From assembly GCF_014050225.1 (NCBI RefSeq), contig NZ_JACFXV010000006.1:41481-105480 (forward strand): 64,000 bases of DNA. Direction: 5' to 3'. Origin of the DNA: Stappia albiluteola. Its GTDB lineage: Bacteria > Pseudomonadota > Alphaproteobacteria > Rhizobiales > Stappiaceae. Numbering within the stretch: the stretch's first letter is position 1; each line of letters opens with the position of its first letter. Shown here piece by piece: positions 34,626 through 43,036 of this stretch. Position numbers and translations under genes: made by a program. The notes under the pieces are model-generated. The model saw only the letters and a program-made list of their open reading frames with translations, ran no database searches and was not told the DNA's origin.

Positions 34626-35353
34626 ACGTCTCGCTTTTCAGCCTCACCGCAGCGCTCCTAGCCGGCGCGATTTCATTCGTGTCTCCCTGCGTGCTGCCGC
34701 TGGTGCCAGGTTACGTCTCCTATGTCGCCGGGCGCACTGCCGCTCAGGGCGTCACCGCCTCGGCACCTGCGTCTCGCGCCGTATGGTTGAGCTTCTGGTT
34801 CGTCCTGGGCTTCTCGACGATCTTCATGGCGCTCGGCGCCTCGGCGTCGGCCCTGGGTCAGGCTTTACTGCGTTGGCGCTACGAACTGAACCTTGTCGGA
34901 GGCGCGATCGTCGTCCTGTTCGGGCTCTTTATGATTGGTGCCGCACGATTGTCGGTCATGGAACGCGACCTTCGCTTCCATGTTAACATTCCCGGCGGCC
35001 AGCCCGTTGCCTCGTATGTTCTCGGCCTTGCGTTTGGTTTCGGTTGGACACCCTGCATCGGTCCGATCCTTGGCGCGATCCTCACCGCCAGCGCAGCCAG
35101 CACGACGATAGGCGAAGGCGTCGTGCTGCTCGCCGTCTATTCGGCCGGGCTCGGGATTCCATTTCTGATTGTCGCGGGCTTCACCGATAGGATCGCCGGC
35201 AGATTGAAGTCTATTGGGCGGTTCGGTCGATGGCTTCACCAGGCGGCGGGCGTCGTCATGATCCTGATGGGGCTGGCGATGATGACGGGACAGCTAAGTG
35301 CCTTCTCCTACTGGATGCTCGACGCCTTTCCATTTCTCGGACGGATTGGCTGA
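34619..35353 (+). CDS. ccdA: CcdA-family disulfide transporter (244 aa)
   Basis: Six membrane segments with the paired cysteine motifs SPCVLPLVPGY and TPCIGPILGA identify CcdA, which carries electrons from cytoplasmic thioredoxin across the membrane to TlpA/DsbE-like proteins. The two TlpA-like reductases at 30753 and 31322 are the likely partners. It is the last gene of the copper/redox cluster, followed by the remains of a P-type ATPase on the other strand. Confidence 0.9.
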   Translation: MVDVSLFSLTAALLAGAISFVSPCVLPLVPGYVSYVAGRTAAQGVTASAPASRAVWLSFWFVLGFSTIFMALGASASALGQALLRWRYELNLVGGAIVVLFGLFMIGAARLSVMERDLRFHVNIPGGQPVASYVLGLAFGFGWTPCIGPILGAILTASAASTTIGEGVVLLAVYSAGLGIPFLIVAGFTDRIAGRLKSIGRFGRWLHQAAGVVMILMGLAMMTGQLSAFSYWMLDAFPFLGRIG

Positions 35354-35399
35354 AAGTCGCAGCTGACCAACCCTGTCGCAGCCTTTCCGTCCCGGATGA

Positions 35400-35778
35400 A
35401 ATCTCCGATGGCTAAATGCGTTCAGAGTGGCGAGCACGGTCGCGCCGGTATTTGTGAGAATGGCGATCCAGGCTCTTTGATTCCAAGGAACGTCGTCATC
35501 TGAAATGCCGTTTCGACGACAAGTCCGATCTGCTTGTTCCTAGCGCCATTCGTCATGGCCGCTTGGGCAGGCAGAGGCGTTCCGGCCACGTCGGTCATCC
35601 GGTGGTGCAAGGTCACTGTCCTGATAGTCTCGAGAGCGACGCCCAACATCGTTTCCACGGCCACGCCGATGCAGACGGGGGCGAGCGTAGGCGCGTCACC
35701 AGTGCCGGGGCCAACCTGCATGGCTCGGCCCATGATCGTCATTTCGAGGAGGCTGGCCGTTGAGTGAGCCGGGTGCAT
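35400..35778 (-). pseudogene. 3' remnant of a ZntA/CadA-like P-type ATPase
   Basis: On the minus strand GDAPTLA, IGVAVETMLGVALET, MTDVA and then, in a shifted frame, WIAILTNTGATVLATLNAF match the end of heavy-metal P1B ATPases (GDGxNDAPALA, VALETAD, LADTGATVLVTLNAL). At least one frameshift separates the two parts and the N-terminal 80 percent is missing. The metal would have been Zn, Cd or Pb. Confidence 0.7.
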
Positions 35779-35796
35779 TCCAGCTCGAAGGCTCGA

Positions 35797-37005
35797 TCAG
35801 ATTTTTACCAGCATCGCCGTTGCGTACATGAACGCCACGCCGAAGGCCAAGCCCGAAAGGACTGGCCAGGAGGAGAGTGCAACAACACCGCGTCCGTCGG
35901 CCTTCATCAGGTAGGACGTGACTTCGACTACCACCTGCAGGATCGCGCCTGCCCCGATCGCCAACGCCAGTGCCGACCATTGGGGCGCATAGGCAAGGCT
36001 GCCGATCCAGAGCCCAAGAACTGCCGGGCCGCCGGCAAGCAGCGCCAGCGCAGCAAACACCCATAGCGCCGGCCGCACTTTGAGAATCGGGGCGGCGATG
36101 CCGATCCCCTCGGTGATGTTGTGGATGGTGAAGCCGAGCACCAGGAAGGTGCCGAGCCCGGCCGCTCCCGACGCGAAGGCCGCGCCGATGGCAAGGCCCT
36201 CGCCGAGATTGTGCAGGCCGATGCCCAATGCGATGAGCGTCGCAAGCGTCAGCCCGGATGGCGTTCCCCCGCGGCGACCGGCCGCCATGAGCATGAGGAA
36301 GGCAGCGCACGCCGCCAGAACGACCATGACCCGCCCCTGGAAAATGGCGGCGGCTTCACCCGCAAGCTCGAATGCCTCCCCTCCGGCGTCGATCATAAGG
36401 AACACCAGCAAGCCCACCGTCATCGCGAGAAGGAAATTCATGCCGCCGCGGCCGATGCCGCGCAGCGCTGGATAGAACATCAATCCGATGGCGACCGGCA
36501 CGATGCCGACGAAGGCACCCAGAAGCATCTGGCTCCAGAACGTAGCGACATTCGCGACCGGGGTCGGCACGGCAACGGCGATCTCGTGCACGAAAGTGGC
36601 GCCGGTATTGGTGACGATTTGCACCGCATGCGCCTCGCCGAGAACCCATGGATAGGACAAGCGAATCCATGCGGTGTCGCCACGCCGGAGGGGGGCGGCG
36701 GGTTCCTGCACAAACTGCCAATAGGCGCCGTCAACCTGCACTTGAGCAATCGTCATCGGCTCCGATCCGCCGGCGCGGACGAGAAGATCGACGCGGCCTT
36801 CGGACAGGATGGTGCGCTCGAATGTCAAATTCTCTATCGGCGGCGCGCCGTTGTCGAAGCGGCTCAACGGGTTGGCTGTAACGAGCCAGGCTACGGCAAG
36901 GACCAGCACGGCGAGCGGCAGAAGCAGCCAGATGAGGGCAGCGCGTGACCCCACCTGCTCGACCGGAACCGAACCTGCTTTGGGAACGGGGCGGGTTTCG
37001 TTCAT
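35797..37005 (-). CDS. ZIP-family metal transporter (402 aa)
   Basis: The C-terminal half has the ZIP signature HNLGEGLAIGAAF and, in the next helix, HNITEGIGIA, which together form the metal site. The N-terminal 150 residues hold one membrane anchor and a beta-rich domain outside the membrane, an unusual extension for ZIP. ATG 37005 overlaps the multicopper oxidase stop by ATGA, so the two genes are coupled. ZIP proteins usually import Zn, Fe or Mn. Export is less common. Confidence 0.85.
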   Translation of the reverse strand: MNETRPVPKAGSVPVEQVGSRAALIWLLLPLAVLVLAVAWLVTANPLSRFDNGAPPIENLTFERTILSEGRVDLLVRAGGSEPMTIAQVQVDGAYWQFVQEPAAPLRRGDTAWIRLSYPWVLGEAHAVQIVTNTGATFVHEIAVAVPTPVANVATFWSQMLLGAFVGIVPVAIGLMFYPALRGIGRGGMNFLLAMTVGLLVFLMIDAGGEAFELAGEAAAIFQGRVMVVLAACAAFLMLMAAGRRGGTPSGLTLATLIALGIGLHNLGEGLAIGAAFASGAAGLGTFLVLGFTIHNITEGIGIAAPILKVRPALWVFAALALLAGGPAVLGLWIGSLAYAPQWSALALAIGAGAILQVVVEVTSYLMKADGRGVVALSSWPVLSGLAFGVAFMYATAMLVKI

Positions 37006-38144
37006 GCCACGGCATCCTTGACGTCGAAAAAGCTCATCCAGCCGAGTTCGGCAAATTCCGACTGATGGGCATGGAACATGTAGAGGCCCGGTTCGTGCTC
37101 GTTGAAAGAGAATTCGAGAATGCCGCGTTGCGCCTGGCATTGGGTGATCGTGTCTACGGTCCGTAGCGTCGGTGTCAGATTTGTCCCGTGGTCGTAATAG
37201 TCGAAGAAATTGCCGTGCAGGTGGAACGAATTGATCGGATCGAACTCGACGGCGTTGACGAGATAAATGCGCACGGGCCTGTCACGCCGAACAGGAATTG
37301 GCCGTTTCATGTAGGTATGGGCCACGGTGTTGACCGCATAGACCTCGTTTTCGTCGTCGAAATTGGTGTCGAAGGCGTTCATCACCATGGCGAATTCCTG
37401 CCACTCGTCGTTTTCCGGCGTGCCGAGGAGACGCGAGCGGGCGACATGCGCCTGATCCGGGCGCCGCTCGGGATCGGGATCGACCACGAACAACCCGTAA
37501 AGACCTTTGTGGATGTGCCGTTTCAAGGGCAGCGCATGGCAATGGTAGAAATGGCAGCCGAACGGTTTGGCGTCGAACTCGTAGACGAACTCTTCGCCTG
37601 GATCGATCACGCCTGCGCCTGGGACGCCGTCCATGCGCGCCGAATGGATGCCGTGGAAGTGGATCGAATGAGGGTGAGAGCCGAAATTGCGGAAGACGAT
37701 CCTCAACCGCTCTCCTTCGGTCGCCCTGAGCGCCGGGCCAGGAACGCGGCCGTTGTAGGTCCAGGCCGGGAACATTACGCCGGGCGCGATCTCGATTTCC
37801 TTGTCGATGGCGTCAATCTTGAAGGTGCGCAGAACGCGTCCGTCGGGGAGGCGGGAAACCGTTCCCGTGTCCCACTCGGTCAGCATTTTCAACGTGTCGA
37901 AGCCGTTCCTCGCCTCGTCGACATCGCCGACTGTCATCATCGCGCCGTGGCTGGAGCCATGACTGGATTGATGGCTTGAACCGGCTATTCCTTGATGCGG
38001 CTTGCCGCCAGCATATCCAGGTTGAGCGACCTCTTGTGCACTGCCTACCGCGGCGACGGCGGACCCACCCGCGGCCGCAAGGCCCGCTCCCAGAACCATA
38101 CGCCGGCTCAATCGTGTTCGCAGCCAATCGGAAATCTCGAACAT
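37002..38144 (-). CDS. multicopper oxidase/two-domain laccase-like (380 aa)
   Basis: A twin-arginine leader (LSRRMVLGAGLAAAG) precedes a His/Ser-rich linker (residues 50-70) and two cupredoxin domains with HSIHFHGIHS, CHFYHCHALP, SFHLHGNFFD and FHAHQSEFAELGWM. It is shorter than CueO-type enzymes. It could oxidise Fe(II), Mn(II) or Cu(I). Coupling with a ZIP transporter suggests oxidation of the metal on the way in or out. Confidence 0.86.
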   Translation of the reverse strand: MFEISDWLRTRLSRRMVLGAGLAAAGGSAVAAVGSAQEVAQPGYAGGKPHQGIAGSSHQSSHGSSHGAMMTVGDVDEARNGFDTLKMLTEWDTGTVSRLPDGRVLRTFKIDAIDKEIEIAPGVMFPAWTYNGRVPGPALRATEGERLRIVFRNFGSHPHSIHFHGIHSARMDGVPGAGVIDPGEEFVYEFDAKPFGCHFYHCHALPLKRHIHKGLYGLFVVDPDPERRPDQAHVARSRLLGTPENDEWQEFAMVMNAFDTNFDDENEVYAVNTVAHTYMKRPIPVRRDRPVRIYLVNAVEFDPINSFHLHGNFFDYYDHGTNLTPTLRTVDTITQCQAQRGILEFSFNEHEPGLYMFHAHQSEFAELGWMSFFDVKDAVA

Positions 38145-38160
38145 TCAACGTTCCTGCAAT

Positions 38161-38175
38161 TGAGAATTATTTGCA
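38161..38175 (-). promoter_or_regulatory. Fur/Mur-like box before the oxidase-ZIP operon
   Basis: TGCAAATAATTCTCA on the minus strand matches 11 of the 14 fixed positions of the 7-1-7 Fur box (TGATAAT-N-ATTATCA) and ends 17 bases before the start at 38144. The region around it is AT-rich, as expected for a promoter. A Fur-family (Fur, Mur) repressor is the likely reader. Confidence 0.45.
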
Positions 38176-38328
38176 ACTTAGCAGGAGCTGTAATTCGAAG
38201 CAAGAGCTGCATTTTCTGGTGTGGCACACCGCCACCCGCGCATCGGGCGGGGCATCGACCGTCAAGGCTTAAGTTGTCGCGGCGTGGCTGCCGCGTGTCC
38301 GCAGCCTCGAGACGGCCATCCGGGGATG

Positions 38329-38655
38329 TCAGCTCGGTCGCGGACTCCAAACGATGATCGCTGCACCAAGGAGACATACGATGGCGCCTGTCACGTCCCA
38401 GCGGTCGGGTCTTTGGGATTCCGCTACCCAAAGCCACAAGAGCGACGCCCCGATGTAGATGCCGCCGTAGGTCGCATAGGCGCGGCCGGCAAAATCGCTG
38501 TCGATGCGCGTCAGCAACCAGGCAAAGAGAGTAAGGCTGGCCGTGCCCGGCACGAGCCAGAGTGGCGAGCGGTCCAGACGCAGCCAGGCCCAGAAGGCGA
38601 AACAGCCGGCAATTTCCGCCAGTGCCGCGCCGACATAGATTGCGAGCGTTGCCAT
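38329..38655 (-). CDS. YnfA-family membrane protein (108 aa)
   Basis: Four hydrophobic helices with [21 protein letters not shown] and [17 protein letters not shown], the YnfA (UPF0060) signature. The family belongs to the small multidrug resistance superfamily and may move small cations. It overlaps the merR stop by one base (TGATG), hence one operon. Its link with mercury is by position only. Confidence 0.85.
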   Translation of the reverse strand: MATLAIYVGAALAEIAGCFAFWAWLRLDRSPLWLVPGTASLTLFAWLLTRIDSDFAGRAYATYGGIYIGASLLWLWVAESQRPDRWDVTGAIVCLLGAAIIVWSPRPS

Positions 38656-39068
38656 CACGATGCCAGCGCCTCCAGCACCGGGCATTCCGGCACGTCCTCG
38701 CCGGAGCATTGCGCGGCGGTCGCCGCCAATACTTTCTCGATGCGTTTGAGATCGGCGATCTTGGCGCGGACATCGGCGAGGTGCTGCTCGGTTTGTTCCT
38801 TCACTTCGGCGCATGTCTGCGTGCCGCCATCGACAAGGTCGAGCAGGCAGCGGATCTGCTCGATGGAAAAGCCGAGTTCGCGGGCGCGCAGGATGAAGCG
38901 TAGCCGGGAGACGTGGGTGTCGTCATAGACGCGATAGCCGGACGCCGTGCGCGGCGGGTCGGGCATCATGCCGGTCTTCTCGTAATAACGGATGGTTTCG
39001 AGATTGCAGCCCGTGCGCCTCGCCAATTCGGCGCGCTGCAATCGCTTCCCGGAAACGTGATTGGCCAT
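38655..39068 (-). CDS. merR: MerR mercury regulator (137 aa)
   Basis: The winged helix is followed by a long dimer helix and a Hg(II) site of Cys86, Cys121 and Cys129, spaced 35 and 8. Tn501 MerR has 82, 117 and 126, so this is a close match with one residue fewer in the last loop. It is divergent from merT and lies beside the 19-bp spacer operator, so it should repress and activate merTPFA. AAGGAG lies ten bases before ATG 39068. Confidence 0.88.
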   Translation of the reverse strand: MANHVSGKRLQRAELARRTGCNLETIRYYEKTGMMPDPPRTASGYRVYDDTHVSRLRFILRARELGFSIEQIRCLLDLVDGGTQTCAEVKEQTEQHLADVRAKIADLKRIEKVLAATAAQCSGEDVPECPVLEALAS

Positions 39069-39083
39069 GGCTCGATTTTCTCC

Positions 39084-39114
39084 TTGAGTCTGTAGTTGCT
39101 ACAGACCCTAGCTT
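39084..39114 (+). promoter_or_regulatory. mer operator-promoter 1
   Basis: TTGAGT and TAGCTT are spaced by 19 bases. A perfect dyad, GTCTGTAG-N3-CTACAGAC (39088-39106), lies between them, the arrangement of MerR-controlled promoters. It should drive merTPFA to the right. Confidence 0.75.
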
Positions 39115-39144
39115 GCCTTGGACTGAAATTCGAGGGCGAACCGT

Positions 39145-39543
39145 ATGAGCGAGACAAAAATCGAAATCGTTGCGTTAAATGCGCCGACGCAGCTGGCAGA
39201 TCGGAAGAAGGGATGGTTTGCCGCCGGTGGTGTCATCGGCGCGATTCTGGCTTCAACCTGCTGCATCGCGCCGCTTGCACTGTTGATGCTCGGCGTATCG
39301 GGCGCGTGGATCGGCAACCTCACCGCGCTCGAGCCCTACAAGCCGATCCTTGCCGGCGTGGCGCTGGTCTTCATCGGCCTTGGGTTCCGGCAGGTCTATT
39401 TCAAGGCCCAGCCGGTCTGCGAGGACGGGTCCTACTGCGCCCGTCCCGAGTCCGCCCTGATTACCAAATCGGCCCTTTGGCTTTCAACGGTGCTGGTCGT
39501 CCTGGCGTTGACGATCGACAGCTGGGCACCGTTTTTCTACTAG
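39145..39543 (+). CDS. merT: MerT mercuric ion transporter (132 aa)
   Basis: Three membrane segments with the vicinal cysteines of the first helix at STCCIAP (Cys39-Cys40) and a second pair around VCEDGSYC identify MerT. It takes Hg(II) from MerP and passes it to MerA in the cytoplasm. The Hg regulator is just upstream and merP follows after 10 bases. Confidence 0.92.
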   Translation: MSETKIEIVALNAPTQLADRKKGWFAAGGVIGAILASTCCIAPLALLMLGVSGAWIGNLTALEPYKPILAGVALVFIGLGFRQVYFKAQPVCEDGSYCARPESALITKSALWLSTVLVVLALTIDSWAPFFY

Positions 39544-39553
39544 GAGAACTGAC

Positions 39554-39886
39554 ATGAAACGACTTCTCATCGCTACGGCGGGATTGATGGCCATCGGCGT
39601 GTCCGGCCTTCCCCTTATTGCTTCGGCTCCCTCGTCCGTTCTCGTTTCGGCCGCGCAGGCGGCGGAGGCCGAACGGACCGCCACCTTCGATGTGCCGGGC
39701 ATGACCTGCGCGCTTTGTCCCGTGACAGTGAAAAAGGCGATGGAAGGTGTGGAAGGCGTGAGTCAAGTCGAGGTTGATTTCGATACCAGAACGGCGATCG
39801 TGGTGTTTGACCCGTCTGTGACGAGCGTTGAAGCGATCGCCGCCGCTTCGGCCAATGCGGGATATCCGGCGGCAGCAAGAGGTTGA
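39554..39886 (+). CDS. merP: MerP periplasmic mercury-binding protein (110 aa)
   Basis: A long signal peptide (to about residue 37) precedes an HMA domain with GMTCALCP (Cys52, Cys55). It binds Hg(II) in the periplasm and hands it to MerT. GAGAACTG precedes the start. The signal peptide is longer than in Tn501 MerP. Confidence 0.92.
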   Translation: MKRLLIATAGLMAIGVSGLPLIASAPSSVLVSAAQAAEAERTATFDVPGMTCALCPVTVKKAMEGVEGVSQVEVDFDTRTAIVVFDPSVTSVEAIAAASANAGYPAAARG

Positions 39887-39891
39887 GTCCG

Positions 39892-40140
39892 GTGAAGGAC
39901 GCGACGTTCCTCAGAGCCGGGATCGTCGGCTCGATTGTCGCCGCAGTCTGCTGCTTCACGCCCGTACTCGTGATTCTGCTTGGGGCCGTCGGCCTATCGG
40001 CCTGGCTCGGCTGGATCGACTATGTGCTTTTCCCGGTCCTCGCAATCTTCCTCGGTTTGATCGCCTACGGCCTTTGGCGGCGGCAGCGTGCTGCGGCGTG
40101 CTGCTCAAGCGAGACCCAACAGAACAAGGAAAGCGCCTGA
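39892..40140 (+). CDS. merF: MerF mercuric transporter (82 aa)
   Basis: Two membrane helices with AVCCFTPVLVILLG, the vicinal cysteine motif of MerF, and a second CC near the C-terminus. GTG 39892 gives the family start VKDATFLRAGI and has AGAGG ten bases upstream. TTG 39883 is the alternative. It provides a second Hg(II) uptake route. Confidence 0.9.
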   Translation: MKDATFLRAGIVGSIVAAVCCFTPVLVILLGAVGLSAWLGWIDYVLFPVLAIFLGLIAYGLWRRQRAAACCSSETQQNKESA

Positions 40141-40141
40141 C

Positions 40142-41572
40142 ATGTCCGATTGCTGCGCGAACAGCCACAAGGGCAAGAACAACTACGACCTGGCCGTTAT
40201 AGGCGCAGGATCGGCCGGCTTCTCCGCCGCCATCACAGCGGCCGAACAAGGCGCGAATGTCGCGCTGATCGGTCACGGCACGATCGGGGGGACCTGCGTC
40301 AATGTCGGCTGCGTGCCGTCCAAGACCATGATACGTGCCGCCGAGGCGCTGCACAGTGCACGCATTGCCGGCCGGTTTCCCGGACTTGCCGGCGAAGCGC
40401 ATGTGACGGATTGGCGCGCGCTTATCGGCGCCAAGGACGATCTGGTCGGGACGCTCAGGCAGAAGAAATATATCGACCTGCTGCCCGAATATAACGGCGT
40501 CGCCTATCTCGAAGGCGCGGCGCGCCTGAACGGCCGGGGTGTCGTTGTCAACGGCGCCGCCATTGCGGCGGACAAGATCGTCGTTGCGACGGGGTCCTTG
40601 CAGGGCGTTCCGGACATTCCCGGCATGGCCGGTGTCCCTTACCTAACCAGTACTACGGCGCTGGAGCTCGCCAATCGGCCTCGTTCGCTGATGGTCCTCG
40701 GCGGCGGCTATATCGGCTGCGAACTGGCGCAGATGTTTGCCCGGGTGGGAACGAAGGTCACCCTCGTCACCCGCAGCCGCCTGCTGCCCGAGGCCGAGCC
40801 CGAAATCTCCGACGCTCTGGCCCGTTACCTGGAGGACGACGGGATCTCGATCCTGACCGGACTCTCCTATCAGGCGATGAAGGCTGTTGAGAATGGCGTC
40901 GAACTGTCCATCGATCGCGAGGGTAGGCCAGAGCTTCTCACAGCGCAGCATGTTCTCGTCGCGACCGGCCGCAGGCCCAATTCAGCCGGTCTCGGGCTTG
41001 AGGAGGCGAGGGTGAAGCTTTCCCCGAATGGCGGCATCGTCGTCGATGAGCGGATGCGAACGTCGAAACCCGGCGTCTACGCCGCAGGCGATGTTACCGG
41101 TCGTGACCAGTTCGTCTACATGGCGGCCTATGGCGCAAAGCTCGCTGCGCTCAATGCGTTGAACGGCGACAGCCTCGCTTACGACAACAGGGCCATGCCC
41201 TGGGTCGTGTTCACCGACCCGCAGGTTGCTGGCGTCGGGCTTTCAGAAGCCCAGGCGAAGGCGCAAGGCTTCGCAACCAAGACCTCGGTGGTGCCGCTCG
41301 ACCAAGTGCCGCGGGCGCTTGCGGCGCGTGACGTGCGCGGACTCATCAAGCTGGTCGCGGACGCTGACACGGATCGTTTGCTCGGCGCGCAAATCCTGGC
41401 GCCGGAAGGCGCCGACAGCATCCAGACCGCCGTGCTCGCCATCAAGCACGGTATGACGGCCAAGGCTCTCGGGGAAACGGTCTTCCCGTACCTCACGACC
41501 GTCGAGGGGCTGAAACTCGCGGCCCAAAGCTTTGGCAAGGACGTTGCAAAGCTTTCCTGCTGCGCGGGGTAA
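40142..41572 (+). CDS. merA: MerA mercuric reductase (476 aa)
   Basis: A flavoprotein of the pyridine nucleotide-disulfide reductase family. The redox motif GTCVNVGCVPSK has Cys52 and Cys57 and the C-terminus ends LSCCAG with the Hg-binding pair. FAD and NADPH motifs (GAGSAGF near 21, GGGYIGCE) are present. No N-terminal HMA domain is present, so it is the short form. It reduces Hg(II) to volatile Hg(0). The start ATG 40142 follows the merF stop by one base. Confidence 0.93.
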   Translation: MSDCCANSHKGKNNYDLAVIGAGSAGFSAAITAAEQGANVALIGHGTIGGTCVNVGCVPSKTMIRAAEALHSARIAGRFPGLAGEAHVTDWRALIGAKDDLVGTLRQKKYIDLLPEYNGVAYLEGAARLNGRGVVVNGAAIAADKIVVATGSLQGVPDIPGMAGVPYLTSTTALELANRPRSLMVLGGGYIGCELAQMFARVGTKVTLVTRSRLLPEAEPEISDALARYLEDDGISILTGLSYQAMKAVENGVELSIDREGRPELLTAQHVLVATGRRPNSAGLGLEEARVKLSPNGGIVVDERMRTSKPGVYAAGDVTGRDQFVYMAAYGAKLAALNALNGDSLAYDNRAMPWVVFTDPQVAGVGLSEAQAKAQGFATKTSVVPLDQVPRALAARDVRGLIKLVADADTDRLLGAQILAPEGADSIQTAVLAIKHGMTAKALGETVFPYLTTVEGLKLAAQSFGKDVAKLSCCAG

Positions 41573-41616
41573 TGACGTCGGTCTGGTCAGGTTGCAACGG
41601 CTCGCCTTCTCACTTG

Positions 41617-41648
41617 TTGACTCCGTACCAATGTACGGAGTCTATATC
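41617..41648 (+). promoter_or_regulatory. mer operator-promoter 2
   Basis: TTGACT at 41617 and TATATC/CTATAT at 41642-41648 enclose the perfect dyad GACTCCGTAC-N4-GTACGGAGTC (41619-41642). This is almost the classical Tn501/Tn21 mer operator and stands 20 bases before the MerR-HMA gene, so that regulator probably controls itself. Confidence 0.78.
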
Positions 41649-41668
41649 TTCTTGAAAGGTGAGGAGCC

Positions 41669-42337
41669 ATGGCAAATCCGATGACGATTGCCCGTGCTGC
41701 CGAAAAGGCAGGCGTGGGTGTGGAGACCATCCGTTTCTACGAGCGGCGCGGGCTGATCGCGCAGCCGCCCAAACCCCGTGACGGCGGCTACCGTGACTAT
41801 GATCTTGGGACCGTCGAGCGCATCCGTTTCATCCGGCAGGCTCAGGAACTTGGCTTTTCGTTGCGTGAGATCGAAGAGCTTCTGGCTCTGAAAACGGACA
41901 GGCAAGCGGACTGTGCCGACGTGCGCATGCAGGCGGTCGCCAAGCGTCGGGAGGTCGAGCGCAAGATCGGCCAACTCGAAGAAATCAGGTCTGCGCTCGA
42001 CGCCCTGATCGCCACTTGTCCCGGAGGTGGAGACTTGAGTGCCTGCACGATCATGGAGGCATTGAGCCATCGGCGCACGGCGGTAACCCCAACGCCTTCG
42101 GAAAGCCGATCCGGCAATATGGCAACGCGCACGACATTCAAGATCGACGGAATGCATTGCGACGGCTGCGCGCGCACGGTCGAAGCCGTGCTCTTGAGCG
42201 AGCCGGGGGTTAGTGAGGTGGACGTCTCGTTCGGTCGCCGGGAGGCCGCTATCCGTTTCGATCCCGCGGCCACAAACGGGGACCGGCTGAAGCAGGCGAT
42301 CGTCCGGGTGGGCTATTCGATTACGGGGTCCTCTTGA
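41669..42337 (+). CDS. MerR-HMA fusion regulator (222 aa)
   Basis: Residues 1-135 form a complete MerR with Cys82, Cys117 and Cys126 at exactly the Tn501 MerR positions. A 20-residue linker leads to an HMA domain with GMHCDGC (Cys164, Cys167) and the usual GVSEVDVSF and VGYSI strands. A MerR carrying its own soft-metal domain is not part of the standard mer system. The HMA could bind Hg(II) or Cu(I) and pass it to the sensor, or act as a buffer. The Met at residue 151 could be an internal start. GAGGAGCC precedes ATG 41669. Confidence 0.85.
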   Translation: MANPMTIARAAEKAGVGVETIRFYERRGLIAQPPKPRDGGYRDYDLGTVERIRFIRQAQELGFSLREIEELLALKTDRQADCADVRMQAVAKRREVERKIGQLEEIRSALDALIATCPGGGDLSACTIMEALSHRRTAVTPTPSESRSGNMATRTTFKIDGMHCDGCARTVEAVLLSEPGVSEVDVSFGRREAAIRFDPAATNGDRLKQAIVRVGYSITGSS

Positions 42338-42340
42338 ATA

Positions 42341-43018
42341 ATGGAATTCGGGCTGTTCAATCTCCTCATCCTGCCGTTGGGACTTGGCCTGTTCGGATTC
42401 ATCGAACCCTGTTCGATCGGTTCCAGTCTGATCTTCATCAAGTATCTGGAAGGCAGGCAGGACACGCAGAAGCTCGCCGAAACGGTGATTTTCGCGGCGA
42501 CGAGGTCTCTATTCATCGGGAGTCTTGGTGTGGCGGCGGTTCTGGTCGGCTCGGCATTTGTCGGGTTTCAGCGCGGCGCCTGGATCGCGCTTGGGACCGT
42601 CTATGGGGCAATAGGTGTCCTCTATCTCACTGGCCGGGCCGGGTTTCTGATGCGGTCACTCGGGCCGAGACTGGCCGGATTGAACGGCACAGGCGGCTCG
42701 ATCGGGCTGGGGGTCATCTTCGGCCTCAACATCCCCGCTTGTGCCGCGCCGCTTCTCCTGGTCCTGCTCGGCTTCGCGGCAACCAGCGGGGCGAGCGGCT
42801 CGGCGCTCATCAGCGGCTTCGTGTCGCTGGCGGTGTTCGGGCTTGCCCTGTCGCTGCCGCTGGTTGCCGCGGTGGCGTTTGAGCCGGCGCGGCGGATGCT
42901 CGACAAGCTGGCAGGCCTGTCGGCGCGGATGCCCTTTTGGGCGGGCGTTCTTCTCATTGTCCTCGGTCTGTGGTCGATCTGGCTCGGCGTGTTCGCCACA
43001 CTGCCGACCTCCGCCTGA
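42341..43018 (+). CDS. DsbD/CcdA-like membrane protein 1 (225 aa)
   Basis: Six hydrophobic segments with GFIEPCSIGSSL and LNIPACAAPLLL, paired cysteines at the positions used by CcdA and DsbD for thiol electron transfer. It begins four bases after the MerR-HMA stop and is therefore part of that message. The partner reductase is unknown. A possible task is to keep mercury- or copper-binding thiols reduced in the periplasm. Confidence 0.78.
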   Translation: MEFGLFNLLILPLGLGLFGFIEPCSIGSSLIFIKYLEGRQDTQKLAETVIFAATRSLFIGSLGVAAVLVGSAFVGFQRGAWIALGTVYGAIGVLYLTGRAGFLMRSLGPRLAGLNGTGGSIGLGVIFGLNIPACAAPLLLVLLGFAATSGASGSALISGFVSLAVFGLALSLPLVAAVAFEPARRMLDKLAGLSARMPFWAGVLLIVLGLWSIWLGVFATLPTSA

Positions 43019-43036
43019 ATTCATCACGAATGGCCC

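Noticed and set aside
38221..38328. possible gene between the oxidase and YnfA operons
   Set aside because: The short plus-strand frames there have no start context and the stretch is better explained as promoter and gene ends.
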